Shown here: one piece after another, positions 11,254 to 23,473 of the stretch | How the letters are laid out: every line of letters begins with the position of its first letter | How positions within the stretch are numbered: the first letter of the stretch is position 1 | Source: Apostichopus japonicus | Taxonomy: Eukaryota > Echinodermata > Holothuroidea > Aspidochirotida > Stichopodidae | Length of the DNA: 64,000 nucleotides | NCBI RefSeq assembly: GCF_037975245.1 | Contig: NC_092578.1 | Coordinates: forward strand, 19,011,321-19,075,320 | Reading direction: 5' to 3' | The notes under the pieces: generated by a model | The model's database searches: none | Told to the model about the DNA's origin: nothing | Seen by the model: the letters and a program-made list of their open reading frames with translations, nothing else | Position numbers and translations under genes: made by a program

Positions 11254-11614
11254 TGTAAAGGATATTATATGGGAGAATGTAGGGGATGTGTTATGTATCT
11301 GAGCCTGTTGTAAAGGATATTATATATGAGAAGGTAGGGGACGTGTTATATATCTGAGCCTGTTGTAAAAGGATAATATATGTGAGAATGTAGGGGATGT
11401 GTTATGTATCTGAGCCTGTTGCAAAAGATAATATATGGGAGAAAGTAGGGGATGTGATATGTATCTGAGCCTGCTGTAAAGGATATTATATATGAGAAGG
11501 TAGGGGATGTGTTATGTATCTGAGCCTTTTGTAAAGGATATTATATGGGTGAAGGTAGGGATGTGTTATGTATCTGAGCCTGTTGTAAAAGGATATTATA
11601 TGGGAGAATGTAGG
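11254..11614. repeat. 55-bp minisatellite, about 6.5 copies
   Basis: Units run TGTAAAGGATATTATATG, then GAGAATGTAGGGGATGTG, then TTATGTATCTGAGCCTGT. The first two starts are at 11254 and 11309. Copies differ by single substitutions and 1-2 base indels. No coding frame runs through the array. Confidence 0.93.
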
Positions 11615-14600
11615 ATATGGATAGTTAGTTTCTATGTTATCATATATATTTCTGTTTTTGTTTTATAATACATGCAGTGTTGTGGCTGTGAAGATGAATA
11701 TTAGTTAAAGCACTAGCTTAATTCCAATTGTTTTGAACAAAGTATACTTAAACTTTTTCTTTGTAGATGATTAATTGCTTAATTCCTTAGTGCCTCAAAT
11801 CATCTGAGATATTGCTAATTGTGAAGACCTTCCACCTCAATCCTTTGCAGATCCATTACATATTCTGTGGACTAAACCAAATAAATCAGTGATTTCTTTT
11901 CCACCTTATAGGAAATTTATCACATGTTTGTCAACTTTTATCTTTGGAATAAATTTTGACAAGGTGATTTTACAAGTTTTTATACTTTCAAAGTCTGACC
12001 TCTTGGTTAAGATTCCTGAATACCATAAAAAAGAATATTCACGAACAGAGTGAAACAGGGATACTGGGAAACCAATGTCCAAGTGTTTAATAAAACCTGG
12101 TTCATGGGTCGTGGAAACTAGGCTATGCGTCTCGTAAACCAGATTATTGGGCAGTGAAATGGTTCTCCTGCCAAATAAACCTACTTCTCTATTGGAAGAT
12201 GTTGATGCTCACATCAAAGATTTGTATCTCAGTAGAAGTAGGAGGCCTTTACTTAAAAGTCCAGTTAATTATGTGGGCTGTAGGTTGTAATATATTCTAG
12301 CTGTAGTAGTAGTACTAGTCAGTAAACTAGGAGCTGCCACAGAATGGCCCGCTTATTTTTCAAAAAAACAATTACAATAAGGTTCTCCTTCTTTGCAAAA
12401 GAACTTTAGTTTTGAGAAAACAAAAATGTATTCTTGGTGAAATTATGTGATTGATGCCAGTATCTTTAGCAGTAATGAAGCAAACAATGCATATTGGACA
12501 GGAGAAAGATTGTTTGTCCTGTGTGAAGTGGTAGCACATAGTAGGATATGAACTAAGTCTAGGAATAACCCTTTACAGTCCGTTCCAACTTCTTGCGAAG
12601 GAAGTTAAACTTTAACCGCTCAAAAACATTTTATGAATATTGTAATATTGGAACACAGTAAGGTTATTGCCGTAGTAGTCCCAAGTCTGTGATGACTGAA
12701 TCATTGGATATCATTGATGGAAGAAAGATCCTGTGTCACCCAGAATTTGTTGATTTTCTACCAAAAATGAAAATAGCAGTGTATTTAGTTTCTTCTCAAT
12801 TCTTGTTGTCTTATATGGGACAGATTCATCTCCACTACATTGATCTTCTTTCTTGTGAATGCTCAAGGACCACCTGTCTTGTGAGGACCTGTTTCTGGAG
12901 TCCCTTCTTAGAAAACAAAAGAGATTAAACAGATAAAGAAAAAAAATCAAAGTTGACCAAAACATCATTCTTGAAATATCTTTACCATTGTTTTCCGGAA
13001 CTGGCATTCTCCAAACGTTCTTCTTCAATTGTCGTGAGGTTCTCAGTAGAAGTCATACGTAACCTCATTCATCAAATTTCTATCGTGACATAAAACTTCA
13101 GATTTATGGAGCAGGCATGGTATCCTTTCCCTCCCCAAATAAACAGCTCCAGCAAAGCAAACGATGAAAATTACTCCGAGATTTCAAACAACTTATAATA
13201 TATGACAGAACTGAAAAAAAAGGTAAGAATTGGGTTTACTGCCGTTGGCATTTCATCTTTTGAGAATGGAATTAAAGACGTAGGGCATGTGTCAAAACGA
13301 TCCTGAATAATTCTTTTTATAGTGGTCATAATTTTGGCAGTAAAACAAACCTAAATCCAGCAACAGTGAGTTGTCTATTTGGTGATTTATTCCAATTTTA
13401 ATATGATGGCGTTGCACTCAAAGTTGGGTTTCATCCCGACTGTTGATCAGGCGTGGGATTTGATTGTGGTGTAAACTAGCCTTATAGAACAGGGGAAACA
13501 GGATAGATATATTTGAAGGAGAGAGGGGAGAGAGGGGAGAGAGGGGACAGGAGGATGGAAGGTAGGGAAACAAAGAGAGTAAGAGAGAGATGAAGATAAG
13601 ACAAAGTTGGTACAAAATTTTCCAACTGTTGTCAATTCTGATATTGTCCAACCAGGAGAATTGGTTGCTTTGCAGGATCAGAAAACATGGAGCATCACTA
13701 GACATCAGTATTGTTTTAAGGATTCAAAAATTGTTCCACTAGTCTCAACTTAATCTCATCTTTACTTTGCCCTGTCCACAGGACATAGAGCACTCTGCAC
13801 CAAGATAGACGCCAACTATCTAAACATATGAAAACTACACTATTTCATATTTACTAGTTCATATGAAAACTACACTATTTAGTAAAGCCGTTCAAAAGGT
13901 GCATATATCACATAAACGATGCTTAGCTGTGTGTAATTGTGATTCTTGCAAAGTGCTTTTGCACTGTGCAGCTTCTGCATGCCAGAAAAAGTACTAAATT
14001 ATTACCTATGCTTACAATGTGTGCCTGCTTTGCCTCACTTAATTTTTAAGTGTGTAAATAAATCATACTTTTCCCTATTCAATTCCCATCCAATGATAAA
14101 TCATATACCAAATTCTTTTGGGACGGGATAATTGTTTTTGTTTCCAATCTATTAAATAAAAGTATTTAACTTAGGCTCTGATTTATGTTCCTTGGATGGG
14201 TCACTTACGGGAAGATAATGAGGAAGATGTCTTTCTCTCTTAAAATAGACACACGCCAGGAAGATTTCTGATCGGATGTTACGTACTTCAGTTAATTAAC
14301 CTCGTCATAACTGAACACTGACCTCAAATTGTTTCCGACAGGAATGTTACATATTCTTGCTTTAAAGATTCAGCTAGAACTTAAAATTCTGGTCACTTGA
14401 TGCTCAAACTTCAACAAGTAATTCACTGTCACCCGGGGGGGGGGGGGGTGGAGGGTGGGGATTGGGGGACAGAGTGAAAATGAGTCTTTTGTTTATGTTC
14501 TGCTTACATGCCGCTTTCTTAGGGTTGCTTCCAGTGGTAGCATGGCTTTGGGGTACGCAGAGCAAGTGCCCCAATGCACAAACTTCGAGATGTGGTGGGA

Positions 14601-15926
14601 CATGATTGTACTTTGGGGGGATGGGGGGGGGACCACATAGCTACCTCAAAACATTGCTACAAATGGATGCTCTCTGCCTTCCATATCACAATTTCCAGTA
14701 ATTGATTTTTTTTTTTGTCAACCAAAGAGCACTTTTAAATAGCAATTTTAAGCGTATGCTGTTTAATTAAAAATATGGAAAAGGATACTTTTTTGCCAAA
14801 GAGAGGCATTTCTGATAAATGAAAAGAGGCACTTTTGAGGCCTATTACAAAACTGGGTCCGGGGAGGGGTAGGGGGTGGGTGAGGGGGACGTCCCTTGTG
14901 TCCCAGCTCTGCCATCCCTGGCTCCCAAGGGATATCCAGTTATTTATGAATAATGATGATATTTGGTCAGAATGATATAAAAAAAAATACAAAATAATGG
15001 AAACTGCCAAAAATACAACACTTAATTTGTTGTGGTACATAACACACATGACAATGATCTGAATGAAATGAAAACCAATCATTCAATTCTACTGTAGAGC
15101 ATTGCTGTTACTTTTACTCAAAAGTAGTTTATAATCTTGACTTTTAAAATTTTAATGGAATCACTGAAGACGAAACTTTGCTTGTAAGGCAACTTACGCA
15201 CGTTGCCATCACCTTTTGAAACGTTGATTGGGGTGTCTAGTTGCAACTTTCGTCATGCATGGCATTGATTTTAAAGTAGGTGGATGTGTGGGTGTATATT
15301 CGATCGAGGGTTTTTTTGCTTGCCTTTTAAATGAAACCTTTTACAGAAGATGTAGTCTGCTGACATTTAGCCGGTAATAAAGTTAACAGGGACGCTGACG
15401 CAGACCCATTTCTCTCCTCTTATTCAAAATCGACTGCAACCTTCATGAGGAATCTCAGGAAAGAAAAAGTTACTTCTTCTGTCAATACTGAGATAAAATT
15501 AGCTCACTTTCATTATCTGCTGTGAGACAACAGGGAAAGGCCTCAGCGCATACCAAGGATTAATTTGTCAAATCGTTAATTGAATCAATCTATAAATACG
15601 TCTTGCTCTGTCAGGTTAGAGGAGTAGCATGGATAGATATGGATTGTTTGATTAGTATTGCAATCATAGATCACTTAGGAGCAATCTTTAACCTTTACAG
15701 AATAGTGATGGGGAAAGGTTAGACTAATTACATTCATTTGTTTTTGCAGATGTCATAACCATTTAAATGGTTAAGATCCTAATCTGTTATCATTAAGATC
15801 CATATTATATTCTACTTTTTTCAACTGCTGAGGCATGTCTATAACCAGAATGTTTCCAAAGTTCATGAAATGTTGTTTGTCGCTGATAATATATATTTTT
15901 ACCTCACTGAATTGCGGAAATCTTGA
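11615..15926. other. Long stretch without a supported gene
   Basis: Only short unsupported frames. Low-complexity blocks are GAGAGGG-type sequence at 13517-13590, a G run at 14435-14460, T-rich sequence at 14706-14717 and G-rich sequence at 14858-14890. A small 35-bp direct repeat lies at 13825-13880. No splice-consistent exon was found. Confidence 0.45.
13825..13880. repeat. 35-bp direct duplication, 1.6 copies
   Basis: CATATGAAAACTACACTATT occurs at 13825 and again at 13860 without change, separated by TCATATTTACTAGTT. This is a recent short tandem duplication. Confidence 0.85.
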
Positions 15927-16591
15927 CACTTGTGGCACACTGTATAGGTTTACTATATAGCATTCTCTTCACTTGTGGCATGTACTGTATAGGTATAGTA
16001 TATAGCATTCTCTATACTTGTGGCATATTGTAAAGGTATTAATAGCATTCTCTACACTTGCGGCATATTGTATAGGTATACCAGGGAGCTGCTACTCTAA
16101 GTTAGAGTAGCAGCTCCCTGGGAATACTATAGCATTCTCTTCACTTGTGGCTTACTGTATAGGTATACTATATAGCATTCTCTACACTTGTGGCATACTG
16201 TATCTATAGGTATACTATAGCATTCTCTTCACTTGTGGCATACTGTATAGGTATACTATAGCATTCTCTACACTTGCGGCATACTGTATCTAGGTATACT
16301 ATATAGCATTCTCTACAATTGCGGCATACTTTATATTTATATATAGGTATACTATATAGCATTCTCTACACTTGTGGCTTACTGTATAGGTATACTATAT
16401 AGCATTCTCTACACTTGTGGCATACTGTTTCTAATCTAGGTATACTATAGCATTCTCTACACTTGTGGCATACTTTATATATAGGTATACTATAGCATTC
16501 TATACACTTGTGGCATATTGTATAGGTATACTATATATGCATTCTCTACAATTGCGGCATACTGTATCTAGGTATACTATAGCATTCTTTA
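15927..16591. repeat. 42-50 bp minisatellite, about 14 copies
   Basis: Each unit reads CACTTGTGGCATACTGTATA, then GGTATACTATATAGCATTCT, then CT. Length varies through short TATA or CTA insertions. Some copies have AATTGCGGC in place of CACTTGTGGC. The fourth copy is split by the palindrome at 16081-16121. Confidence 0.93.
16081..16121. mobile_element. Perfect 41-bp palindrome inserted in a minisatellite unit
   Basis: The arm CCAGGGAGCTGCTACTCTAA (16081-16100), one central G, and its exact reverse complement (16102-16121) make a perfect hairpin. The host unit should read GGTATACTATAG. Here the left side ends GGTATA and the right side resumes GAATACTATAG, so a TA is repeated around the insert. 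This fits a minimal mariner-like foldback with TA target choice, or two terminal inverted repeats left after internal deletion. Confidence 0.7.
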
Positions 16592-16740
16592 CTTTCTCAT
16601 GCAGAATAAAAGTTTCTTACCTCCTGTAGATGTTTGAATTTCATCAGTAAGCACCTTCCACCCTCCAGTTTTGATGAACAGTTACATGTCTCTTGATCAG
16701 CTGCATCTATATATGATATCTTTTGAAAGAGTCTGTGACT

Positions 16741-16884
16741 GTGCCACACACTTGTTATGTAACATTCTTGTGCCACATCCTTGTCTTGCCACATCCTCAT
16801 TGTGCCACGTCATTGCTGTGCCACATCCTTGTCTTGCCACATCCTTGTTGTGCCACTTCCTGGTGCCACATCCTGGTGCCATAC
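16741..16884. repeat. Degenerate tandem array of a TGCCACATCC unit
   Basis: TGCCACATCCTTG and close variants recur about nine times at spacings of roughly 15-18 bases. Alternating spacers (TTGTCT, TTGTTG, TCATTG) suggest a higher-order unit of about 33 bp. The open frames through it on both strands follow from the periodicity. Confidence 0.85.
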
Positions 16885-17546
16885 AAAGTGCTTCATGGAA
16901 TTATAATGTACTTGGCAAAGTTATCTGTTTAATACTTGAGTCAATGGATGACGTGAATTATACAATTTTAATGTCCATAATAATGCTAATAATGCTATAA
17001 TTGCCTGAAGAGATTTCTTCAGCAGTAAATCATTACCAATGTTAAAACCATTACAAATTGATGTGAACAAATTAATCACCCCATTCTTTCAATTTTCCAA
17101 AATATGTTTTTACATAAAGTGTTTCTTGCAGAGCGCCACCTACTTTTAAGTCTAAGCTTAATTTGTATATTGAAGACTGTACGTGCAACTAAACCTCTGG
17201 GAACGAATACTGAAATTGAGAATGCATTTTACAGTAAATATTAGCAGAGATAGCAGAACCATTTTTGGTGGATGATTCAAGCAAATTGGAATATAAAACT
17301 TTCAAGAGAAGATGTGAAACACCCATGGCATCCTCCTGAAAGTTTAGTGTTTTATTTACTTATATATTTCATGCATTATTCTCGTATAAACGACACCTAG
17401 CTACTATGGCATTGCGTCCTTGCTGTAGGACCTTGTTCAAAATTTACCAAAGGGTGCTTAGTTACATTGCTATACAATAATTGGACTTGAATGCATTTAT
17501 TCCAAAACCTTTATGTCTTTGAGACATTTGCTTGACATGTAGAGTG

Positions 17547-17560
17547 GTTTCCATGGCAAA
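17547..17560. promoter_or_regulatory. X-box-like (RFX) motif
   Basis: GTTTCCATGGCAAA is an imperfect palindrome with the RFX half-sites spaced by AT. The match is to the motif only; binding is not shown. Confidence 0.35.
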
Positions 17561-18696
17561 GGCAAGTTGTATTTTTCCTTCTGTTTTTAAGTATTCTGCG
17601 TACTACGTAGAGTACTGCATACAGTAAACTGTAATTCCACTCTCATTGATGTGACCAAACATAGATTTTTGAGGGGGGGAGGGGGATGGATGAGGTAGGG
17701 GTAGGAGAGAAATATATCAAAGATCTGGAATGCTTCTATGGGAGAAATTTGATGATGAAAACATCTCCTCTATTCAGGCCAAATTGGTAATGTTAATCCA
17801 GCATTTTCTTAACTGTAACCAAATATATTTGTTTCAGCTAAATTCATTTCAGTTTAACACCATCTGATCTACACATATATCCTTGGTAAATCTAATTGAA
17901 AATTGCCATGTTAACATTATGGATTAGACCGTACGCTCTGCATTAAATTGATTTTGAAATCCTGTGCACTTACATTAGTCCCCATATATGCTCTATATCA
18001 GATCCTGCTCTCAAAACTCATCGAACGGTAAGAAAGAAAACGTAGTATTGAAGACCGTCATGTTGTGGACAACATTATTAACTTGTTATTGATAATTCCA
18101 ATTTGTACTATGCAATTTCTGTATCGACTTCAAGGTCCTTCTGTTAATTATTCCAGCCATTCTGACATATGAGCCTTTGTTGTTTTCTACAAATCTGTTC
18201 TTTCAAAATTTTTGGCCGAAAAAAAAAGAGAAGAAAATATTTTGACCTTGCTTTCTTACCTCAGAGGAAGTAATGAAAAATAAACAGCATTTATCAATTA
18301 GCAAGCTTCTGTGTTTTGTCTTAATTTTAGATAGCAGTTAATCATATTCGGACACAATAGTAGGTCAGAGGTTATCAGGAAGTTTTCCTTGTTTCAGAAA
18401 TTTGATCCGTCCCAGTAAAGCATCACTGACCACATTACGTGCAAGGCCAAAGCCGCAATTGTATTTCAAATGAAAGCATGTCATCTTTAATATAATTTGA
18501 TACAAGTCCCTGCTGTGTTGGATGTTATACTTGGTATATGATCCACTGTTTCCATGATGCATTCAGGGTTCAATGACCTTTGATTGACATAAGCAACATC
18601 TAATAGTTTGGAGGGTGAAGTAACTGCTAGCAAGTTCTGAGAAATTACTTAATACTAGTCTCAAAGCTATTTCAAATCTGATTCCTGCTAGGCACT

Positions 18697-18710
18697 GTTA
18701 CCATGGTAAT
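18697..18710. promoter_or_regulatory. X-box-like (RFX) motif
   Basis: GTTACCATGGTAAT is nearly symmetric and fits the GTNRCC-N2-RGYAAC layout of RFX sites except for the last base. Confidence 0.4.
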
Positions 18711-20586
18711 GAAACTGGCTGGATGTCATTCATATTCGCCCTAGCTACCACATTTTTACCAGTGATCTTGCATAAAATTGCTTGCAGTTTGTACGTTGTC
18801 AAGGTCTATAGTGACTGAGGTTGCTAGGCCATACAATGAAGTCCATGGTGATATGGTGGTGGGTGGACTATACTGCTGTAGTTTGAAAAGATTCCCACCC
18901 CTCCCTCCCTCTCCTCTCACCCCCAACCCCACCTCCCGGGCCTCCCCCCCAAAAAAGAAAAAGGAATAAAGTATCATCCATGATCAAACGATAATAAGGT
19001 TTTTTGTTTTTCTGGTATTAAGATGTATATTAACAATTAAGCAATCTTTATTTTTGGACAGAAGTCTGGTGGAATGATCGTTTCTTAAATTAGGTGTCAG
19101 TCTTCCAGAAGAGGGACTGTTCCTTGTATTTGGTACAGGAGAGGAGAGGAGTTTGGAAGAGGAAGCTTGGTGAGGGTTTGGAAAGGAGATGGGTGTGGGT
19201 AGGGATGGGGGGAGGGGACTGGACCATATTGTTTTTGGTATTAGAGTCATGAAACTTAATAAAACAATATTTACTAAACTGTAAATTATAATTCATATTT
19301 GGAGTTGCACTTATAACAGACAAAATCACTGACTTGAACTTAAAGGAGCAGTCCAGACATTGTACAAAACTTACAGGTGAATATTGTGAAAACTTGGTCC
19401 ATCCAAGATCTTTTTAGTCTATGACATATGAACCATCAATTTATTCCAAAAGTTAGAATACTTTAATACAAAGATAAGATTTGAATAAAATAGTGAGGAG
19501 GAATCCAAGCTAAGAATTGGGATGGAATTTAAATCTTAAAGCTGAATGTTTTTCTTGAATTGATTGCCCTGGTGATGTCATATTGAAGTGTTTATAATTT
19601 AAGGAAAGATCATATAAATCTGACAATGTAAAATCTGCTTCTTTAGTTGTACACTAAGATCACAACATGAATGATACAACATTAGACTGAATAGATCTGT
19701 TAATTAGCCTTAATTAGCCAGCTAGTTCAGATTTGACAACGCAAGGAGGATCTGAGTCCGCAAAGGCAAACATCTCTGATTCATGAACACTCTTGTACTC
19801 CGGATCAGACCCTGCAATTTTGATTTTTCCCTCTTCGTTAGGGTGATGTTAAAGGGCAGCAATTCTGTAAATGAAAGATGAACTTTTGGTAGCCTTTAGC
19901 CAGAGCTTCCTGTTGGAAATACCTGATCAAGTACGAGCTTATTTCTTTGGCAAAATTTCTCTTCAAGTATTTGAAACTCAACCGCAATCTTAGGGACGGT
20001 TCTCGACTTTGTACAAATATGGTGAGATTTGGGATTTTTAACAGATAAGCTCACCTTTCGTTTAAACACAGCTTGGTACTGATTCATTGCACTTTTTCTA
20101 ATAAAAAATATGTTGAGGGTCAAAGCACATTCCATGGGTTGACCAAGTAATTGGATTGATGGTTAAACCACATAGGTATATGACTGTTGAGGGAAACCAT
20201 GATCTGAGATGTCCTACTGGTAAGCAGTCTATATTCCTCGGATGGTTTCTTAGTAAGCCAAGATAACTATCTAAACTATTAACTTATTAATTTATTGCAG
20301 CAAACACTAGAAGCTGGCCCACACACTCCTGCAATGCGGTGATTTAGTACACATAGTTCAAACATATAATACTCTACGAAATGGGTTTTTCTTGAAGTCA
20401 GTCAGTCTGATAAGCTTTCATTTTCTGGTGTAAGACCTTTTATGAAGCTTGACGAAGTTTATCACATGTCGATATCACCTGGACTGTTGGAAGCGGGCCC
20501 ATGTAGATAACTTTCGGATCTTTCAGAGGGGATGAGCATTTATGCACCAGTGTAACTATGCGGTTACACAATGAAGCTGTTGTATA

Positions 20587-20916
20587 CAGGGGGGTAGGAG
20601 CCGGGGTGGGGCACTGGGGCACGTGCCCCCCACTTTTTTGCCAAAATAGCAAATGTGTCCCACTGGCAAATAAAATGTGCCCCATTGATGAAGAACTCTC
20701 TTTTAGATATCAAGCCTTTGTTAATTTTAATATTTTATTTTAATTATTCACGTGCTCCATAATTGATAGCATACTAACACATTGTATATATTTAAGTTAT
20801 ATGGCCGGTGTGTATCGGTTTATAGCATAACGAGTGGTGGTTGTGGAATGAGAAAGTGCCCCTCTGATGTTGTACCCCCCCCCACACTTTTTGGAAGCTT
20901 CCTATGCACGTCCATG
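20587..20916. mobile_element. hAT-type MITE, about 330 bp (copy 2, diverged)
   Basis: The left end CAGGGGGGTAGGAGCC and right end GCTTCCTATGCACGTCCATG are related inverted ends. They resemble those of the elements at 8236 and 21097. Candidate target duplications GTTGTATA (20579-20586) and GTTACATA (20917-20924) match at 6 of 8 positions. The inside has GGGGCACTGGGGCACGTGCC near the left and a poly-C run near the right. No transposase is present. Confidence 0.6.
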
Positions 20917-21096
20917 GTTACATATACCTTTTGCCTGTCTCTTTCTTTTCTAAAACTCTGAAATAGTTGGGAGGGGGACGTGAACAGTATTATTCATTCT
21001 CTTCACCGTAACTGCAGTAAAACATTGGGCTACCTTTCTTTTTCTGTCGTCTGTCGGCGCCAATTTTATTTTGCTAAGTTTTAGAACAATATAAAA

Positions 21097-21447
21097 CAGT
21101 GGCGTAGGAAGGTACTTTTAAGTGGGAGGGGGGCTGAAGACTGATGGCCGGCCTGGGGGAGGGGTCTAAGGAAATTTTTTGCATTTCCAGGTGGCCTTAG
21201 ATGCAATTTGGTGCAATATAGCACACTTCAACACCCACTCCATTTTGTAAATAATTTTGCATTTTCACCTGGCCTTAGATGCAATTTGGTGCTCCAAATG
21301 GGATTTTTTTCTCATTTGGAAATGAAAAAGGGGTTTTCTGACTTGCGAAGCGGAGGGGCGGAATGATACTTCCGCCCCCCCCCCCCATATTTTTCACAAG
21401 GGGGGCTGGCGCCCCCCCAGCCCCCCCCCCCGGTTCCTACGCCCTTG
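21097..21447. mobile_element. hAT-type MITE, 351 bp (copy 3)
   Basis: The ends are CAGTGGCGTAGGAA on the left and TTCCTACGCCCTTG on the right, imperfect 14-bp inverted repeats of hAT style. Exact 8-bp duplications ATATAAAA flank it at 21089-21096 and 21448-21455. An internal segment containing TTAGATGCAATTTGGTGC is present twice (about 21197 and 21273). Poly-G near the left and poly-C near the right can pair. Non-coding. Confidence 0.88.
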
Positions 21448-22445
21448 ATATAAAACACTGTTAGCTGTCCAGCAGGCTGTATATTTATTCCACTTGTTAT
21501 ATATATATGAGAAATGACCCTATAATCAGCTGAGTGTCATCAGTATAAGTGACTGGACTATTAAGTCCATCCACACAGACCATTAGGGCAGTTCCTGAAA
21601 TGGAATAGGAAAACAAGACACTGATTGCTTCAAATGACATGTTTAATACAACATATTTCAAATTTGTCATGAAATCACAAATGGTGTTGAATGTCATCCC
21701 TGTTGCTTATATGAAGTTAAAAGAACAAATTTCACCGGAGTTGTTTTAGAATTTGTAAAACAATGGATTAATTAACATGTTAGTTAACATGAACATGTAG
21801 GCCTACAATGAGGAGTCTTCATCAAATCAGCTTTAAAGGAGCACTCCATATTTTTAGCATGTTTTAAAAGTGAATATCTTGAAAACTGCAATAGCTTTGT
21901 AGAAACTTTACCAGCTCTCTTCTAGTTTTATCTATTTTCTTGGACTACGAAACATTCTGCCTGAAGTCAACCTGTAAAGAACTCCGAGACAAAAAACGAA
22001 ACTGATGTTAGACAATTTTAGAGTTTCCCTTATCCTTCTCTATTAGCCCAACACATGCCTCATGATATATGCCATGTTGTGTGTTTAGACTGTGTTGAAC
22101 TCTCGGGCTGTCAAGTATCGGTCATTTCCTCAGAATGTCATTCACCTTATTCTCTTCATGCATCTTTATCTTTTTAATCATATTTGTCTTCATCCCACAT
22201 CCGCCCGCCCGATACATTTAAAATTCTCAAATTTCCAGGTATTCTTTATTCTGATACATATCTTGGGTAAAATCTCTAGCTGTGGGACGCTGAGCTGATT
22301 CTGATTCACAATGGTGCGCTTTGCCAGCCTGTGGTTAATATTCTAGGGAGATCTTTGAACATTCTTACCAGATGCGGGAAACGGGGTCATTGTTCTCAAA
22401 ACGAGGCCGTGTGATGTTAAGATGATTGTTCGTAGTCTCCACTCA

Positions 22446-22485
22446 GGTGTGTCCCATCAGGGCTACCATTTTGGTAGGACACACC
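22446..22485. repeat. Imperfect hairpin
   Basis: GGTGTGTCC (22446-22454) pairs with GGACACACC (22477-22485), and an inner TACCA/TGGTA pair closes on a short T-rich loop. It may be a small transposon remnant. No function is inferred. Confidence 0.55.
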
Positions 22486-23429
22486 CCTTCTCTTTTTATT
22501 ACAGAATAGGTTTGTTGTCCACACTAATTGCATATTCTAAAAGACGTTGTTTCAACCATTTTCGAGCACTTTCATTTGGGTTGGTACTCCGTAGCGTGTG
22601 ATCTATTTGCCGATTGGTCTCATGTTTAGCAAGATGAACCAGAGAGAGACTGGGGTTGGTTTGTGAAGACAAGTTTGTGCTGCATTGCTAGAAAACCATT
22701 CCCTCCCCCCCCCCCACCCCCGATCATAGCAAGCAAGGAAATTCTTTTTAAAGAACACAAATACATTATCATACTCTTAAGAATGCTATTGAACAAATTG
22801 TTGATGAATTTACTAAAAATGATTTGACCCGATCCTAAAGCGTATGGAATCAAGTTTTTCTTCTCATGGAAGAAATACACTTGGTCTTATCAATATCCAA
22901 GATCAACTTCTAACCCTGATGGAAGGGATAATTCTAATTCTGTGGTTTTGATCCATTTAGTGCTGCATCTCGTTAAGAAAGCTATGTGTATGGTTTGATA
23001 TATTTTCTTAAATTTCTAATGGTTTTTGTTAAGTTATTAAGTTCACTGTCAAATTTGCACCTCATTGTATGGTTTCATGGCATTTATTTCATCCTATCAA
23101 AAGGTAGAATTGATTTGGTAGAGCATATAAACTTAGGCAAGCTGCACAGACCAGTATTAAACTGATCATATTAGTATTTGCTATGTAAAATACAGCTGCA
23201 GAATATGCTCCAAACTTTTCTGGCAATTAAGCAGACGCATACAAACTAAGGCAAACTATACAGACCAGTATAAAACTTTGTCAGTCGCTTGGAGAATGTT
23301 TGCTTTTGGTTGATTAGATTTGACGTGTTGAGTCGCCACAGATGGGTCTTTACAAATGTGTGGGAACCATAATTGGGTTTTAAAGTTTTTTTGGCATCAT
23401 GCCAATCACTGATGAATATTTACACCTGC

Positions 23430-23433
<4 letters not shown>

Positions 23434-23469
<36 letters not shown>
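23434..23469. repeat. Poly-A homopolymer, 36 bases
   Basis: An uninterrupted A run. No LINE or SINE sequence was recognised upstream, so it is either a bare homopolymer or the tail of a decayed insertion. Confidence 0.9.

Positions 23470-23473
<4 letters not shown>

Larger units (their letters stand above)
16885..20586. other. Long stretch without a supported gene; two X-box motifs
   Basis: No coding exon is supported. G-rich blocks lie at 17672-17710 and 19140-19220, and a C-rich block at 18895-18955. RFX-type motifs lie at 17547 and 18697. A TTAAAGGAGCAGTCCA start at about 19340 resembles one at 21834 and may mark a diverged repeat. Confidence 0.45.

Noticed and set aside
12711-13028. 105-codon minus frame
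   Set aside because: No splice edges and no domain; composition follows local base bias.
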